Part shown: piece by piece, positions 42,934 through 53,393 of the stretch
How the letters are laid out: every line of letters begins with the position of its first letter
Position numbering within the stretch: the stretch's first letter is position 1
Origin: Hyperoplus lanceolatus
Taxonomy: Eukaryota > Chordata > Actinopteri > Uranoscopiformes > Ammodytidae
Assembly (NCBI GenBank): GCA_026929865.2
Contig: CM049398.1
Coordinates: 20,435,501-20,499,500 of the forward strand
Reading direction: 5' to 3'
Length of the DNA stretch: 64,000 nucleotides
The notes under the pieces: model-generated
Told to the model about the DNA's origin: nothing
Database searches by the model: none
What the model saw: only the letters and a program-made list of their open reading frames with translations
Translations under genes and position numbers: made by a program

Positions 42934-43552
42934 GTAATGTCTTATGGTTGAGGGCGGAGCAACTGCCGTACCAGGCGTGATGCAGCCAGTCAGGATACTC
43001 TCTATGGTGCACCTGTAGAAGTTGCAGAGTATCCTGGAGTCCATGTTGAACCTCCTCAGCCTGCGGAGGGAGAAGAGCCGCAGTCTTGCCGTCTTTGTGA
43101 TGGCGTCAGTGTGGTGAGTCCAGGTCAGGTCCTCGCAGATGTGGACCCCGAGGAACTTGAAGCTGCTGACTCTCTCTACCGTTGATGCTGATGGGGGCGT
43201 GCTGAGGTTGAGATGGAGGTTGTTGTCCTGGCACCAAGATGTCAGGGCTCTCACCTCCTCTCTGTACTCTGTCTCATCGCCGTCGGTGATCAGGCCGATG
43301 ACGGTCGTGTCGTCAGCAAACTTAATGATGGTGTTGGAGCTGTGTGTGGCCACGCAGTCATGTGTGAACAGGGAGTAGAGGAGAGGGCTGAGCGCAGCAA
43401 TGGGGTGCACCGGTGTTGAGAGTCAGGGTGGATGATGTGGCGCCTCCTATCCGCACTGCCTGGGATCTGCCCGTCAGGAAGCTCAGGATCCAGTCACAAA
43501 GGGCGGTGTTGAGCCCGAGGTCCCTGAGCTTCACAGCGAGCTTGGAGGGCAC
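42904..43552 (-). pseudogene. LINE reverse transcriptase fragment
   Basis: Two overlapping frames. The first contains LRDLGLNTALCDWILSFLTG. The second contains LSPLLYSLFTHDC, NTIIKFADDTTVIGLI (the F-A-D-D catalytic motif) and VERVSSFKFLGVHICEDLTW, then SLRRLRRFNM and FYRCTIESILTGCI. A frameshift lies near 43400. A short internal deletion follows NNLHLNLS: the usual K-T-K-E segment is missing. Endonuclease and upstream fingers are absent. Confidence 0.85.
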
Positions 43553-43655
43553 AATGGTCCTATAGGCATACTGTTTTCAAAATAATAAAAATTATTATTT
43601 TTATAATAATTGTTTTGCGCCACAGTTCAGCTTAGACTCGGCCATAATGCTGCTG

Positions 43656-43688
43656 CACACACACGCACACACACACACACACACAGGC
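43656..43688. repeat. (CA)n microsatellite
   Basis: Interrupted CA run of about 16 units. Confidence 0.9.
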
Positions 43689-44538
43689 ACACACTGCATG
43701 TCAGAGACGAGGGGCGCTACCAAAAAGACGAGAGGACATTCATTGCAGGCGGAAGTACATGCTCCGCTCTGATTTCACCCCGTTCACCCAAGGCTGTATT
43801 AAAAGTACATGGTTCCTAAATGTTGGTAATCAACAAGGTGGTAAAGCAGTTACTTCGGGCACAGCTGTCAACAACACTGATTTCCTCTTAGTTAAACCTA
43901 TGACTGACTATATTCTTCATTCAGTGTGCATAAGGGGTAGCCTACATGTTTAGTCTATTTTTCTCAGTTATTTGTGTAGGGTAATGAAGGGCAGAGTTTG
44001 CAACTGAAATGTGAATTAGCATACAGAAATAAAATACAATCAGCTGGTTTTCAGTAGACAGCTGTCAGTTCGGCCGCGGAGCATTGAATGTATAAAGATC
44101 ATCAAGATGTTGACAGATGTGCCCGTACTGCGACACTGGTAACGCGTTACTGATTAGGATAGGAACAACCCTAACCCTGTAAATATGTGATAAACTAAGG
44201 TCCAAAATGTTTATATTTTATGAGTTATAACATTTCTGTAATAGGCTACGGCCTCTTTTGTGTTCCTATCTCAACCACTAGCTAGGCTTTATTCGCATCT
44301 ATACTCCTCCTCTCGTAAAACAGATATAATCGATAAAACTATTATAATCTTTACAATAAAATAACCCCACACCGATGACAGGTAATTTATTTAATCAAGG
44401 TTGGATGGACACCTACCTCGTCATCTTAATTCAAAGCAAGTCCATTGACGTAGCGGGCTCAGGGCACTATGATAGAAAGTTAGCAACGATTATTTTATTT
44501 TCCCGCTTTTGATCATTGTTTGACCAACGATCATTCTA
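43689..44538. other. giant-element core, non-coding
   Basis: No gene recognised. Its right edge holds the first of three tandem units described at 44497-46240. Confidence 0.35.
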
Positions 44539-46131
44539 CACTCAACAAAAATATAAACGCAACACTTTTGTTTTTGCTCCCATTTTTCATGAGATGGACT
44601 TAAAGATCTAAAATTCATTCCAGATACACAATATTACCATTTCTCTCAAACATTGTTCACAAATCTGTCTAAATGTGTGATAGTGAGCACTTCTGCTTTG
44701 CTGAGATAATCCATCCCACCTCACAGGTGTGCCACATCAAGATGCTGATCTGACATCATGATTAGTGCACAGGTGTGCCTTAGACTGTCCACAATAAAAG
44801 GCCACTCTGAAATGTGCATTTTTTTTGCTTTATTGGGGGTCTGGGGACTCAGAACCAGTCAGTATCTGGTGTGACCACCATTTGCCTCATGCAGTGCAAC
44901 ACATCTTCTTCGCATAGAGTTTATCAGATTGTCAAATGTGGCCTGTGGAATGTTGGTCCACTCCTCTTCAATGGCTGTGCGAAGTTGCTGGATATTAGTG
45001 GGAAGTGGCAAGCACATCCCAAACATGCTCAATGGGTGACATCTCCGGTGAGTATGCTGGCCATGCAAGAACTGGGACATTTTCAGCTTCCAAGAATTGT
45101 GTAAAGATCCTTGCAACATGGGGCCGTGCATTATCTTGCTGAAACGTGAGGTGATGTTCATGGATGTATGGCACAACAATGGGCCTCAGGATATCATCAC
45201 GGTATCTCTGTGCATTCAAAATGCCATCAATAAAATGCACCTGTGTTCTTCGTCCATAACAGATGCCTGCCCATACCATAACCCCACCACCACCATGGGC
45301 CACTCGATCCACAACATTGACATCAGCAAAGCGCTCACCCACACGACGCCACACACGCTGTCTGCCATCTGCCCTGAACAATGTAAACCGAGATTCATCT
45401 GTGAAGAGAACACCTCTCCAACGTGCCAGACGCCATCGAATGTGAGCATTTGCCCACTCAAGTCTGTTACGGCGATGAGCTGGAGTCAGGTCAAGACCCC
45501 GATGAGGACGACGAGCATGCAGTTGAGCTTCCCTGAGACGGTTTCTGACAGTTTGTGCAGAAATTGTTTGGTTATGCAAACCAATTGTTTCAGCAGCTGT
45601 CTCAGTGGCTGGTCTCAGACGATCTTGGAGGTGAACCTGCTGGATGTGGAGGTCCTGGGCTGGTGTGGTTACACGTGGTCTGCGGTTGTGAGGCCGGTTG
45701 GATGTACTGCCATATTCTCTGAAACGCCTTTGGAGACGGCTTATGGTGGAGAAATGAACATTCAATGCACGAGCAACAGATCTGGTTGACATGCCAATGC
45801 ACGCTCCCTCAATGCTTGTGGCATCTGTGGCATTTTGCTGTGAGACAAAACTGCACATTTCAGGGTGGCCTTTTATTGTGGACAGTCTAAGGCACACCTG
45901 TGCACTAATCATGATGTCAGATCAGCATCTTGATGTGGCACACCTGTGAGGTGGGATGGATTATCTCAGCAAAGCAAAAGTGCTCACTATCACACATTTA
46001 GACAGATTTGTGAACAATGTTTGAGGGAAATGATAATATTGTGTATCTGGAATGAATTTTAGATCTTTAAGTCCATCTCATGAAAAATGGGAGCAAAAAC
46101 AAAAGTGTTGCGTTTATATTTTTGTTGAGTG
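44539..46131 (-). mobile_element. nearly complete Tc1 transposon
   Basis: Inverted termini CACTCAACAAAAATATAAAC and complement, flanked by TA (44537-44538, 46132-46133). Terminal inverted repeats extend about 270-280 bp (44539-44817 and 45852-46131). One transposase gene on the minus strand. Confidence 0.95.
44859..45912 (-). pseudogene. Tc1 transposase with one small deletion
   Basis: The paired-like DNA-binding region contains MSTRSVARALNVHFSTISRL and TAAETIGLHNQTISAQTVRN. The catalytic core has LFTDESRFTLFRADGR (Asp), LTFQQDNARPHVARI (Asp) and AYSPEMSPIEHVWDVL (Glu). Just after HVWDVL, near 45000, about 20 nt are missing relative to the family. The frame shifts, and the last 50 residues (PTNIQQLRTAIEEEW, then MRRRCVALHEANGGH) lie in another frame ending at 44859. 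All three catalytic residues are intact. The exact start is uncertain because the open frame extends into the terminal repeat. Confidence 0.92.
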
Positions 46132-46248
46132 TATTTTCCCGCTTTAGATATTTATCATTGTTTGATCAACGATCATTCTATTTTTAAATTGTATTTTCCC
46201 CTTTATTTAGGCTATCATTGTTTGAGCAACGATTTGACAGGAGTAAAA

Positions 46249-46600
46249 GTCAATTGGTTTACTTGTTATTACAAGACACATTCAAAATGTACAGTAATAT
46301 TTTTAATTTGTACTTAGTACAAGACACATGCTAAATGTACAGTAAAGTGTCACAACATTTATTAAAAACACATACTTATTTCAACACTATTAAATTAAAA
46401 CTGCTTCCAAAATTACTTAATTAAACTAATACATTTGAGGAATTAAAACAAAATATTTCATTGTTGAAATAAATGTGTTTTTAATAAATGTTGTGACACT
46501 TTACTGTACATATTGTATGTCTTTTGTACAAATTAAAAATGTTACTGTACATTTTGCATGTGTCTTGTAATAACAAGTAAACCATTTTTCAATTAACTGT
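46249..46600. mobile_element. long-hairpin MITE
   Basis: Imperfect inverted arms of about 135 bp: 46249-46385 starts CAATTGGTTTACTTGTTATT, and 46463-46600 ends with its near complement AATAACAAGTAAACC. The loop is about 77 bp. No coding capacity. Boundaries and duplication are uncertain. Confidence 0.65.
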
Positions 46601-47224
46601 ACATTTCTTGGGGAAGACATGAACTATTTATTTAGTAATTAAACTTGCGAACAAGTTAACTACTTTATTTTACAGAACAGTAGGCTAAGAAGGCAATAAA
46701 ACTGAATTGGAATAGTTTTGTAATTCCATATAGGCTTATGTGAGGATTTACTAAATGTATATGGTCAACCTTTTAATGTAATATTATATATAAAAACAAA
46801 AAATAACTTTATTACACATGGTCCACGTATTATCACTATACTTGTAGTGACAGTGTTGTTTAACTGATTACCGGAAGGATTCATTTGTCATCCTTCCTAT
46901 TTTAAGTTTACAGTTAATAATTAACATCCTTTGACATTACCAAATGCCTTATAAAATGGTTAATCCAACAAAAAAGGATGCTTACGAACATTAGCCGTTA
47001 TGAATTGTTAGCTAGTGGGTTAGCTATGCTGCCTTACAATTCGAACCTTCCCGTTACTTCCCATCATTCATATGATTATGCCGACTAATTTGGAAGTTAA
47101 AATACAAGACTTACAGTTCACAGTTTCCTTGGGGTTGAATATCAGACCGCTCCGTGTCCTTATTATAGGTCTGTGTCTCCGTGACCGTAACTCCAAACGC
47201 TTCAGACGTTAACACGTGTAGACG

Positions 47225-47258
47225 TGTGAGGCGTTCTGGTCTGCGCATGGTGATACGT
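47225..47258 (-). promoter_or_regulatory. subterminal repeat unit (inner)
   Basis: GGCGTTCTGGTCTGCGCATG followed by GTGATACGTA, a near-exact repeat of the outer unit at 47372-47407, about 147 bp apart. Probable transposase-binding site by analogy; not demonstrated. Confidence 0.5.
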
Positions 47259-47371
47259 AAAATACGTATCAGGTCGCGTACATGCCACACACGCCTTAAC
47301 GTGTTAAAACCGTTGAGATATAATGCTTTAACCGTTAAAATAGAATGTTTTACACGTTAAGGCGTGTAGGA

Positions 47372-47407
47372 GTGTTAGGCGTTCTGGTCTGCGCATGATG
47401 ATACGTA
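47372..47407 (-). promoter_or_regulatory. subterminal repeat unit (outer)
   Basis: GTGTTAGGCGTTCTGGTCTG then CGCATGATGATACGTA, ending 11 bp from the terminus. Matches the left-end unit at 13315-13350. Confidence 0.5.
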
Positions 47408-47415
47408 TTACACCT

Positions 47416-47417
<2 letters not shown>

Positions 47418-47451
<34 letters not shown>
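47418..47451. repeat. (TG)n tract flanking the right end of the giant element
   Basis: About 16 TG units directly outside the right terminus, on the same strand as the tract outside the left terminus. Confidence 0.9.
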
Positions 47452-47452
<1 letters not shown>

Positions 47453-48353
47453 TATGTTAGGTAATAGAGTGGTCAATCAGAATTTTAAAAAATCATGTTC
47501 AGATCAATCTTATTTTCTGTAAAAAATGTGATTTTGTCACTGTCCCAGGGACAGTGTATTACTGGCATCATGGGACACAGTGATTCAAGTCATTTTAATG
47601 GGGAATTTTGTCCTCATACATTTAGATGGTAAAATTTGCAAATCGATTATTCTAAATAGCTTTTATTATAAAAAAAAATCGGTTTATAATAGCTAGCAAG
47701 CAATTAGCATCACATTTATCATTAGCACTGCCAGCTAGCTCAATGGTAGTTTTAGTGAATATTTGTTGAGTAATTTTTTTTTATTGTCCTAGGCATTATA
47801 GCTCAACAATGATTAAGATAATCTGTTGCACCCTTCCTTTGAGATTAAAGTGCTTTTTATTTGAATTGCTACTGTTTTATTACTTCAATTTGATGTGTTT
47901 TAATTGTCCCAAGATGCCAATAACAGGTGTCCCAAGATGACAGTAATGCCTTGAAAAACGTTTTTTTGTTTGCTGAAGAGTCATTCATCCTGTGTTTAAT
48001 TTTGACTTATTTTTCTTCTCTGTTGTATAGTAGAGATCTCAAGCTGTTTAGAATGGTATCATGTGATGGGAAAAGACCTTTGAATCATACTTAAAACTTC
48101 CACAAGACATGTATTTTCGCAAAATGTCCCAAGATGCCTGTATTCACCCTACTTAAAACTTTGGTTGGTGTTGCACCTGTGTAAACAAATCCAGACTTTC
48201 CCAGACTTTTGTTTTTTGTTTTCACTTCATCGGCATCTTTATAGCGCTGCAAGATGGAGTGTGCATCACTTCAAAGAGAATGTAGGAAGGATTTTGCATG
48301 ATTCAAGAGGCTCTGAGCTGTTCTTTATTCTTATCCACCAAAACGTGGCGTAA

Positions 48354-48399
<46 letters not shown>

Positions 48400-49396
48400 A
48401 CACACACACACACACAGTTTTGGGAGTGTCAGTGAAGCAGCCACCTGAAACCCCCAAAATAGCACCTTTTAGCTGCATATATATGGAAGCACACAAAGAC
48501 ACACACATACGCACACACAAAAATTTCACAACAAACACACAGACACAACCCTTAGGTATCCATATGGACCCTAACCTTTCATGAGTTGCTAATTTTTTTA
48601 TGTATAGGTCTGCAACTCTAAAAAATGACAAAAATCATGTGTTTTTCTTGTTTTGTTTTAGGGAGCATTTTGACTTATCAGTAAAAGGTGAAGTAAATGA
48701 ATAATTCAGCTAAGTGGGGGTAAAAAGTGTAATTTTGGTGTCTTAAGTTTGGGATGCATGCCTAATATCATCACATTTACATATGTCTGTCAACATGGCT
48801 ATGGTTTGAAAAAGATACGTTTTTACCGATTTTAATGCTTTCAAATTGAGCCATTTGTTACATACAAGTTTGGGTGTTTGAAGTTTGGCTGTCTGTACAC
48901 AGACACACAAACCATAATTTCTCAATATCTACATACACACCACACACTGGTATCCCTACCAACACATCAACACCATTTAGGTTGAAATATTATTTGACAT
49001 TGACCTTTGGGGGGCAACAATATTGCAGGACTGACAACCAGGAAAATAGCCTGTCATTCAACCCCATGTAAAATATACCTAAATGGCACCAACTAGTATA
49101 GTTGGGGTGAAAATCACAAATTTTGATGCCTTTTGTGAAGGATGAAAGCACAAAATAATAGAAAAATATATTTTATGTTGGTTTGTCAGCAGGATCAAAT
49201 TTTGAAAAAACGGCCGTTTTGAATGGAAGTGAATGACAGCAGAAAATGGTCTGAGGGTCTCATGTGTAACAAAACAATGTCCTGCCTTTATTATAGGTGC
49301 TATGAAGTTGCTGAGTAGAAATTCAGAAATGATCTGCATAAAAATTAACCCTGGCCAAAATGTAATAGGCTAACATAAGCACAGCCAAAGTTATCC
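47452..49396. other. non-coding sequence
   Basis: No gene recognised. GTCCCAAGATG recurs at about 47909, 47929 and 48124, with a related inverted copy GGCATCATGGGACA near 47562. Contains a long CA tract at 48355-48416. Confidence 0.4.
48355..48416. repeat. (CA)n microsatellite
   Basis: About 30 CA units with one TA interruption. Antisense frames over it are poly-Cys/Val artefacts. Confidence 0.95.
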
Positions 49397-52300
49397 GAGT
49401 CTTGTTGAGCTTTCTTGTGAGTGCAAGTGAAGATGGCGCCCGTGATGGCAAGCCGTCCGCCTCGCTCCTTCGCTGTTACGTTTGTTTTCCTGCTCCTATT
49501 GCTTTTTGCTTTCGGATATGTTTCCGCTCTGCTGGCATATGATCGCCAAACCCTCCTCGACCTCAGGGCTTGGTCTGAGTCCCTGTTGCCATCTGATCGC
49601 CCACTTTTCGATCAGCAAACACCGGTGCTGGCGGACATTCCTGATCACCTGCGCCGACTGCCTACTGTCTCTCCCCGGAGGGATCGTGACCAAAAGTCCC
49701 GCTCCAACGGACCCTGTGGCTCCGAACACCGATGCCGGCTATCATGCCCTCTCCCCCAGAGAAAGCGCTCTAGAAGACGTGGGAAACGCGCCGGTGTGAT
49801 TGCCCGTCTCAAAGCTCACCTGAGAGTATTTTCCTCAGCTGAGTTGCGCCTAGGATCTTCTCCCTCTGCCCGGCTCGTATGCAGCCGATGGATCCGCCCT
49901 GTCTTCCCGGAGCCAGCGCCGCTGATTACTCCGGTTAACGGACCCGCTACCTTGGCACAGCTTAAAGCTGGAAGCTTGCGGAGAAAGTTTATTTACATCC
50001 AGCCTCCCGACACCGGCTCCATCTCATCCACCTGGCTTGCCGCTCTTCCTGTCGCATCGCGGACACGTCATCAGAGTGCCGCCACCTCGGTAAGGAATAT
50101 CGCCGGGAACATCGCGAGACTGTGCCATGCTGTGTGTGATGGAAGGAGAGGTGTTGATCCTACTCTGCTCTGTCCCATCCAGAGGTCTACTGATCAATCA
50201 CACATTAAAACTGAACTCTTTAATGCACAATCCCTGTCAAATAAATCAAGTCTGGTTCAAGATCACATTCTTGATAAAGATATTGACCTGATGTGCCTCA
50301 CTGAGACCTGGCACAAACCTGAGGTTTTCTCATCATTAAATGAAGCCTGCCCTCCCGGATACAGTTACCTGCAGAGGGCTCGCTGCACTGGCCCGAGGTG
50401 GTGGCCTGGCGGTAATTTACCGCGACACTCTCAAGCTGTCTCCTCTGTCTCTTCCTGATGTGTCCTCTTTTGAATATCTGGCCTTCAAATCAAAAACCCC
50501 TTCCAATATCAATGCTGTACTGATCTACCGGCCGCCCAAACCACACCCTTCCTTCATCACAGAGATTCACGACCTTCTCACCTCGCTCTGCTCTCTATCC
50601 TCCAATAACATCATACTTGGTGATATGAACATTCACATTGATAATCCCTCCTCCCCCCTGGTAGCTGATTTCCTTCATGTACTGGACTGTCTCAACCTCA
50701 CACAGCATGTTGATGCACCTACACACACCAGGGGGCGCACTTTAGACCTGGTCATCTTGGACTCTCCCTCCGTCAAAAATCTGTCAGTATATGACCTGGG
50801 CGTTTCTGATCACAGCATCATTTCCATGGACATTTCCTGCCCATACCACTCCCCCCAGCCGAAACGCGATATTCATTTTCGCAACATAAAAAACATCAAC
50901 CCTGCCATCTTGCACTCTGACCTCCAACTGCTGGCCTCAGTCAACCTTCCATCAGTTAACAAATTGGTCGAACACTACAACCTTTCTCTTCAATGCCTCC
51001 TGGATATACATGCCCCTCTCAAAACAAGAACTGTGTCTTTCTCCCGCTCTGCCCCCTGGTTCACGAAAGAACTGCGCAAGATGAAGGCTGCTGGCCGTGC
51101 CATTGAGAGGCGTGTTAAATCATCTGGCCTGGTGGTACACAAGCTGGCCTACAAAAATCACCAGAAGGCCTATGCAGCAGCCCTTAAAGAAGCCCGGTCC
51201 ATCTATTTCTCCAACATCATCAATAACAGTCCGGGAAATTCAAAACTGCTTTTTTCCACCATAAACTATCTCCTTAACCCCAAAAACCAAACCCATACAG
51301 AACCCACAGCAGAACACTGCAACAGGTTTCTTGTATTTTTAAGACAAGATCAATTCCATCCGGTCCCAGCTCTCTGGCTCCCCAGCTCCATTTCTGCCAT
51401 CTGCCTGCCCTCAACCAGCACCTCTCAGCACCTTTGCTACAGTCACACAGACCGAAGTTGTAGGGTTTCATCAAAAAAATGAAGCCTTCCACCTCCCTCC
51501 TGGACCCCATCCCTACAACACTCATCAAATCAAACCTGTCTGTCATAAGCCCTCTTATCACACAAATAATAAACCACTCGTTAAACTCCGGCCATGTCCC
51601 GCCCTCACTCAAAACTGCCATTATCAAGCCTCTCCTGAAGAAACACAACCTCGACTCAGATTGTCTCTCAAACTACCGGCCCATTTCCCATCTTCCATTC
51701 CTGTCCAAAGTGCTTGAAAAAGCTGTTGCCGTACAGCTACAGGAACATCTACAACGTCATTCACTGTTTGAAATTTTTCAATCTGGTTTCCGTTCGGCCC
51801 ATAGTACTGAGACAGCATTGTTGAGGGTAACCAATGACCTTCTCATCTCTGCCGATTCTGGATCCCCCTCCCTGCTCATCCTTCTCGACCTTTCAGCGGC
51901 TTTTGACACTGTTGACCACCACATCCTCCTGAACCGCCTCCACACCGACATTGGTCTCCATCATTCCACACTGAAATGGTTCACTTCTTACCTCGCTGAC
52001 AGGACAGAGTACGTCAGCCTGGGATCTGCCAGGTCCCAAACAGCCCCTGTTACTTGCGGTGTCCCCCAAGGATCTGTCCTAGGACCCCTCCTTTTTATCC
52101 TGTACATGCTGCCACTGGGTCGTGTCATCAGCCGGCACGGCATCTCTTTTCATTGTTATGCCGATGACACTCAGTTGTACCTCCGAACCGACCCCAACCT
52201 ACATTCAACCCCGGTCCGCTCATCATCACCAACGCTAACCCTCTCCAACTGCCTGGAGGAGATTAGGGCGTGGATGAGTCACAACTTCCTCCAGCTGAAC

Positions 52301-53229
52301 AGTTCCAAAACCGTAGCCATACAAATTGGCACCCCTCATCAGGTCCAGTCATCACCCATAACCGCCATCTCCTTCTCTGGTCAAGTCATCCCCCTCTCTA
52401 CCTCAGTTACCAACCTCGGTGTGAAGCTGGACCCACAACTTACCTTTGTAAACCACATCAAACATCTGTACAAAACCTGCTTTTTCCATATCAAGAACAT
52501 TTCTAAACTCCGCCCATTCCTCACTTTCTCTGATGCAGAAAAACTCGTCCATACCCTAATCTCCTCCAGGCTTGATTACTGTAACAGCCTGCTCATCGGC
52601 ATACCCAACAAACACCTTCAGAAACTTCAATTCATTCAGAACTGTGCTGCCCGAACTCTGACAAAAACCCGCAAATACGACCACATCACCCCCATTCTTC
52701 AAGACCTCCATTGGCTCCCCATAACCTCAAGAATCCAATACAAAATCGCGCTCATCACCCACCTTTGCATCTACAGCAACGCCCCTCAATACCTCAAAGA
52801 CCTCCTTACCCCTCACTCATCCACCCGTAACCTCCGGTCCCAAAGTACCAACCTCCTCCATCAGCCCCGCACACGACTCCGCACCATGGGAGACCGAGCC
52901 TTCTGCTTCGCTGCCCCCCACATCTGGAACTCCCTCCCTGAACACCTACGACAACCCCAGTCTGTGGTCACCTTTAAAAAAGGCCTTAAAACTTAGACAA
53001 AAAAAAAATTTAGACAGGCTTTCCCAGGTCGTCCCTAGTTGTTTTTATTCTCTCTCTGCAATTTTTTCTCTTTTAGCTGATTTTAACGTGTCTGATTTAT
53101 TTTATTTATTTATTTATTTTTTCTCTCTTAGTCTTCTGTTTATTTTGTTTCTGGTTTCTGTAGCATTTTGAGATTACTTTATGAAAAGTGCTTTACAAAT
53201 AAAATGTATTATTATTATTATTATTATTC
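49397..53229 (+). mobile_element. nearly full-length L2-type LINE
   Basis: Contains one long ORF region (endonuclease plus reverse transcriptase). The 3' UTR has AAAGTGCTTTACAAATAAAATG and a tail of ATT repeats at 53207-53229. The 5' boundary is approximate, placed just upstream of the first ATG. No clear target duplication was found, which is common for L2. Confidence 0.9.
49421..52996 (+). pseudogene. L2 ORF2 (AP endonuclease and reverse transcriptase), frameshifted
   Basis: ATG at 49421 or 49433. A hydrophobic segment (FVFLLLLLFAFGYVSALL) and a basic linker precede the endonuclease: ELFNAQSLSNKS, LMCLTETWHK, a one-base frameshift near 50385, then NNIILGDMNIHID and VYDLGVSDHSII with its catalytic Asp and His. 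A second frameshift lies near 51337 and an in-frame TAG near 51462. The reverse transcriptase is then open to 52996: DCLSNYRPISHLPFLSKVLE, LLDLSAAFDTVDHHILL, TCGVPQGSVLGPLLF, HCYADDTQLYL (Y-A-D-D) and the C-terminal WNSLPEHLR and FKKGLKT. About 1190 codons, near the family length. Only three lesions, so it is a fairly young copy. Confidence 0.93.
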
Positions 53230-53280
53230 AAAAAACAAAACAAAACAAAAGGCCAAATGGCAGAAAATGGTGCGAGGGGT

Positions 53281-53310
53281 GCATCATCATCATCATCATC
53301 ATCATCATCT
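53281..53310. repeat. (ATC)n, tail of a minus-strand LINE
   Basis: Ten ATC units. On the minus strand they follow AATAAA and mark the LINE 3' end. Confidence 0.9.
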
Positions 53311-53393
53311 TTATTGTCAGACTCAAGGCCCATAAAAAGAAGACACAAAACAGAAAAAAACAGAAAAAACCCACCCCACAGACACACACATTT

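Larger units (their letters stand above)
42036..43568 (-). mobile_element. 5'-truncated LINE with a solo LTR inserted
   Basis: The minus strand carries the C-terminal half of a reverse transcriptase and a 3' UTR ending TGACAATAAAACCATCTTGA with ATCTTGA-type tail repeats at 42036-42050. The solo LTR at 42455-42933 splits the 3' UTR. Jockey-superfamily LINE; the clade is not firmly assigned. Confidence 0.8.
44497..46240. repeat. tandem 45-60 bp units split by a Tc1 insertion
   Basis: Units built on TTTTCCCGCTTT and ATCATTGTTTGACCAACGAT occur at 44497-44538, 46134-46180 and 46190-46240. The Tc1 element at 44539-46131 is inserted between the first two. Confidence 0.7.
13304..47418 (-). mobile_element. 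giant DNA transposon (about 34 kb) with long inverted ends, integrase-type transposase and HECT-domain cargo
   Basis: The two ends are inverted copies starting ATGAGGTGTAATACG. They stay homologous for hundreds of bases once insertions in the left copy are removed. Both ends abut (TG)n on the plus strand, as expected for one insertion into one microsatellite. An element-internal tract would read TG at one end and CA at the other. Because the target is a repeat, the duplication length cannot be read. The core encodes, on the minus strand, an integrase-like transposase (38019-40594) and a HECT-domain protein (21846-28923). Both ends contain promoter/exon-1-like sequence with a GTAAGT donor. At least eleven later insertions total about 19 kb, leaving a core near 15 kb. 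Both genes are damaged, so this copy cannot move on its own protein. The closest class I know is the IS3EU group; that is from memory and unconfirmed. The alternative, two unrelated solo ends, is less likely given the flanks and the gene content. Confidence 0.75.
46855..47418 (-). repeat. right long inverted end of the giant element
   Basis: Complement of the left end without its insertions. It preserves the unoccupied TTAA site of MITE 1 at 47296-47299. Contains two direct subterminal repeats (47225-47258, 47372-47407) and an inward-facing GTAAGT donor at 47114. Homology to the left end fades near 46830-46855. Confidence 0.85.

Noticed and set aside
45097-45789. 230-codon plus-strand frame
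   Set aside because: Antisense shadow of the Tc1 transposase; no independent homology.
13304-47418. Plain segmental inverted duplication instead of a transposon
   Set aside because: Outer flanks are TG on the same strand at both ends, termini match to the base, and a transposase relic lies inside; a segmental duplication does not predict these.
48266-48631. 121-codon frame with a Cys-Val run
   Set aside because: Microsatellite translation over (CA)n.
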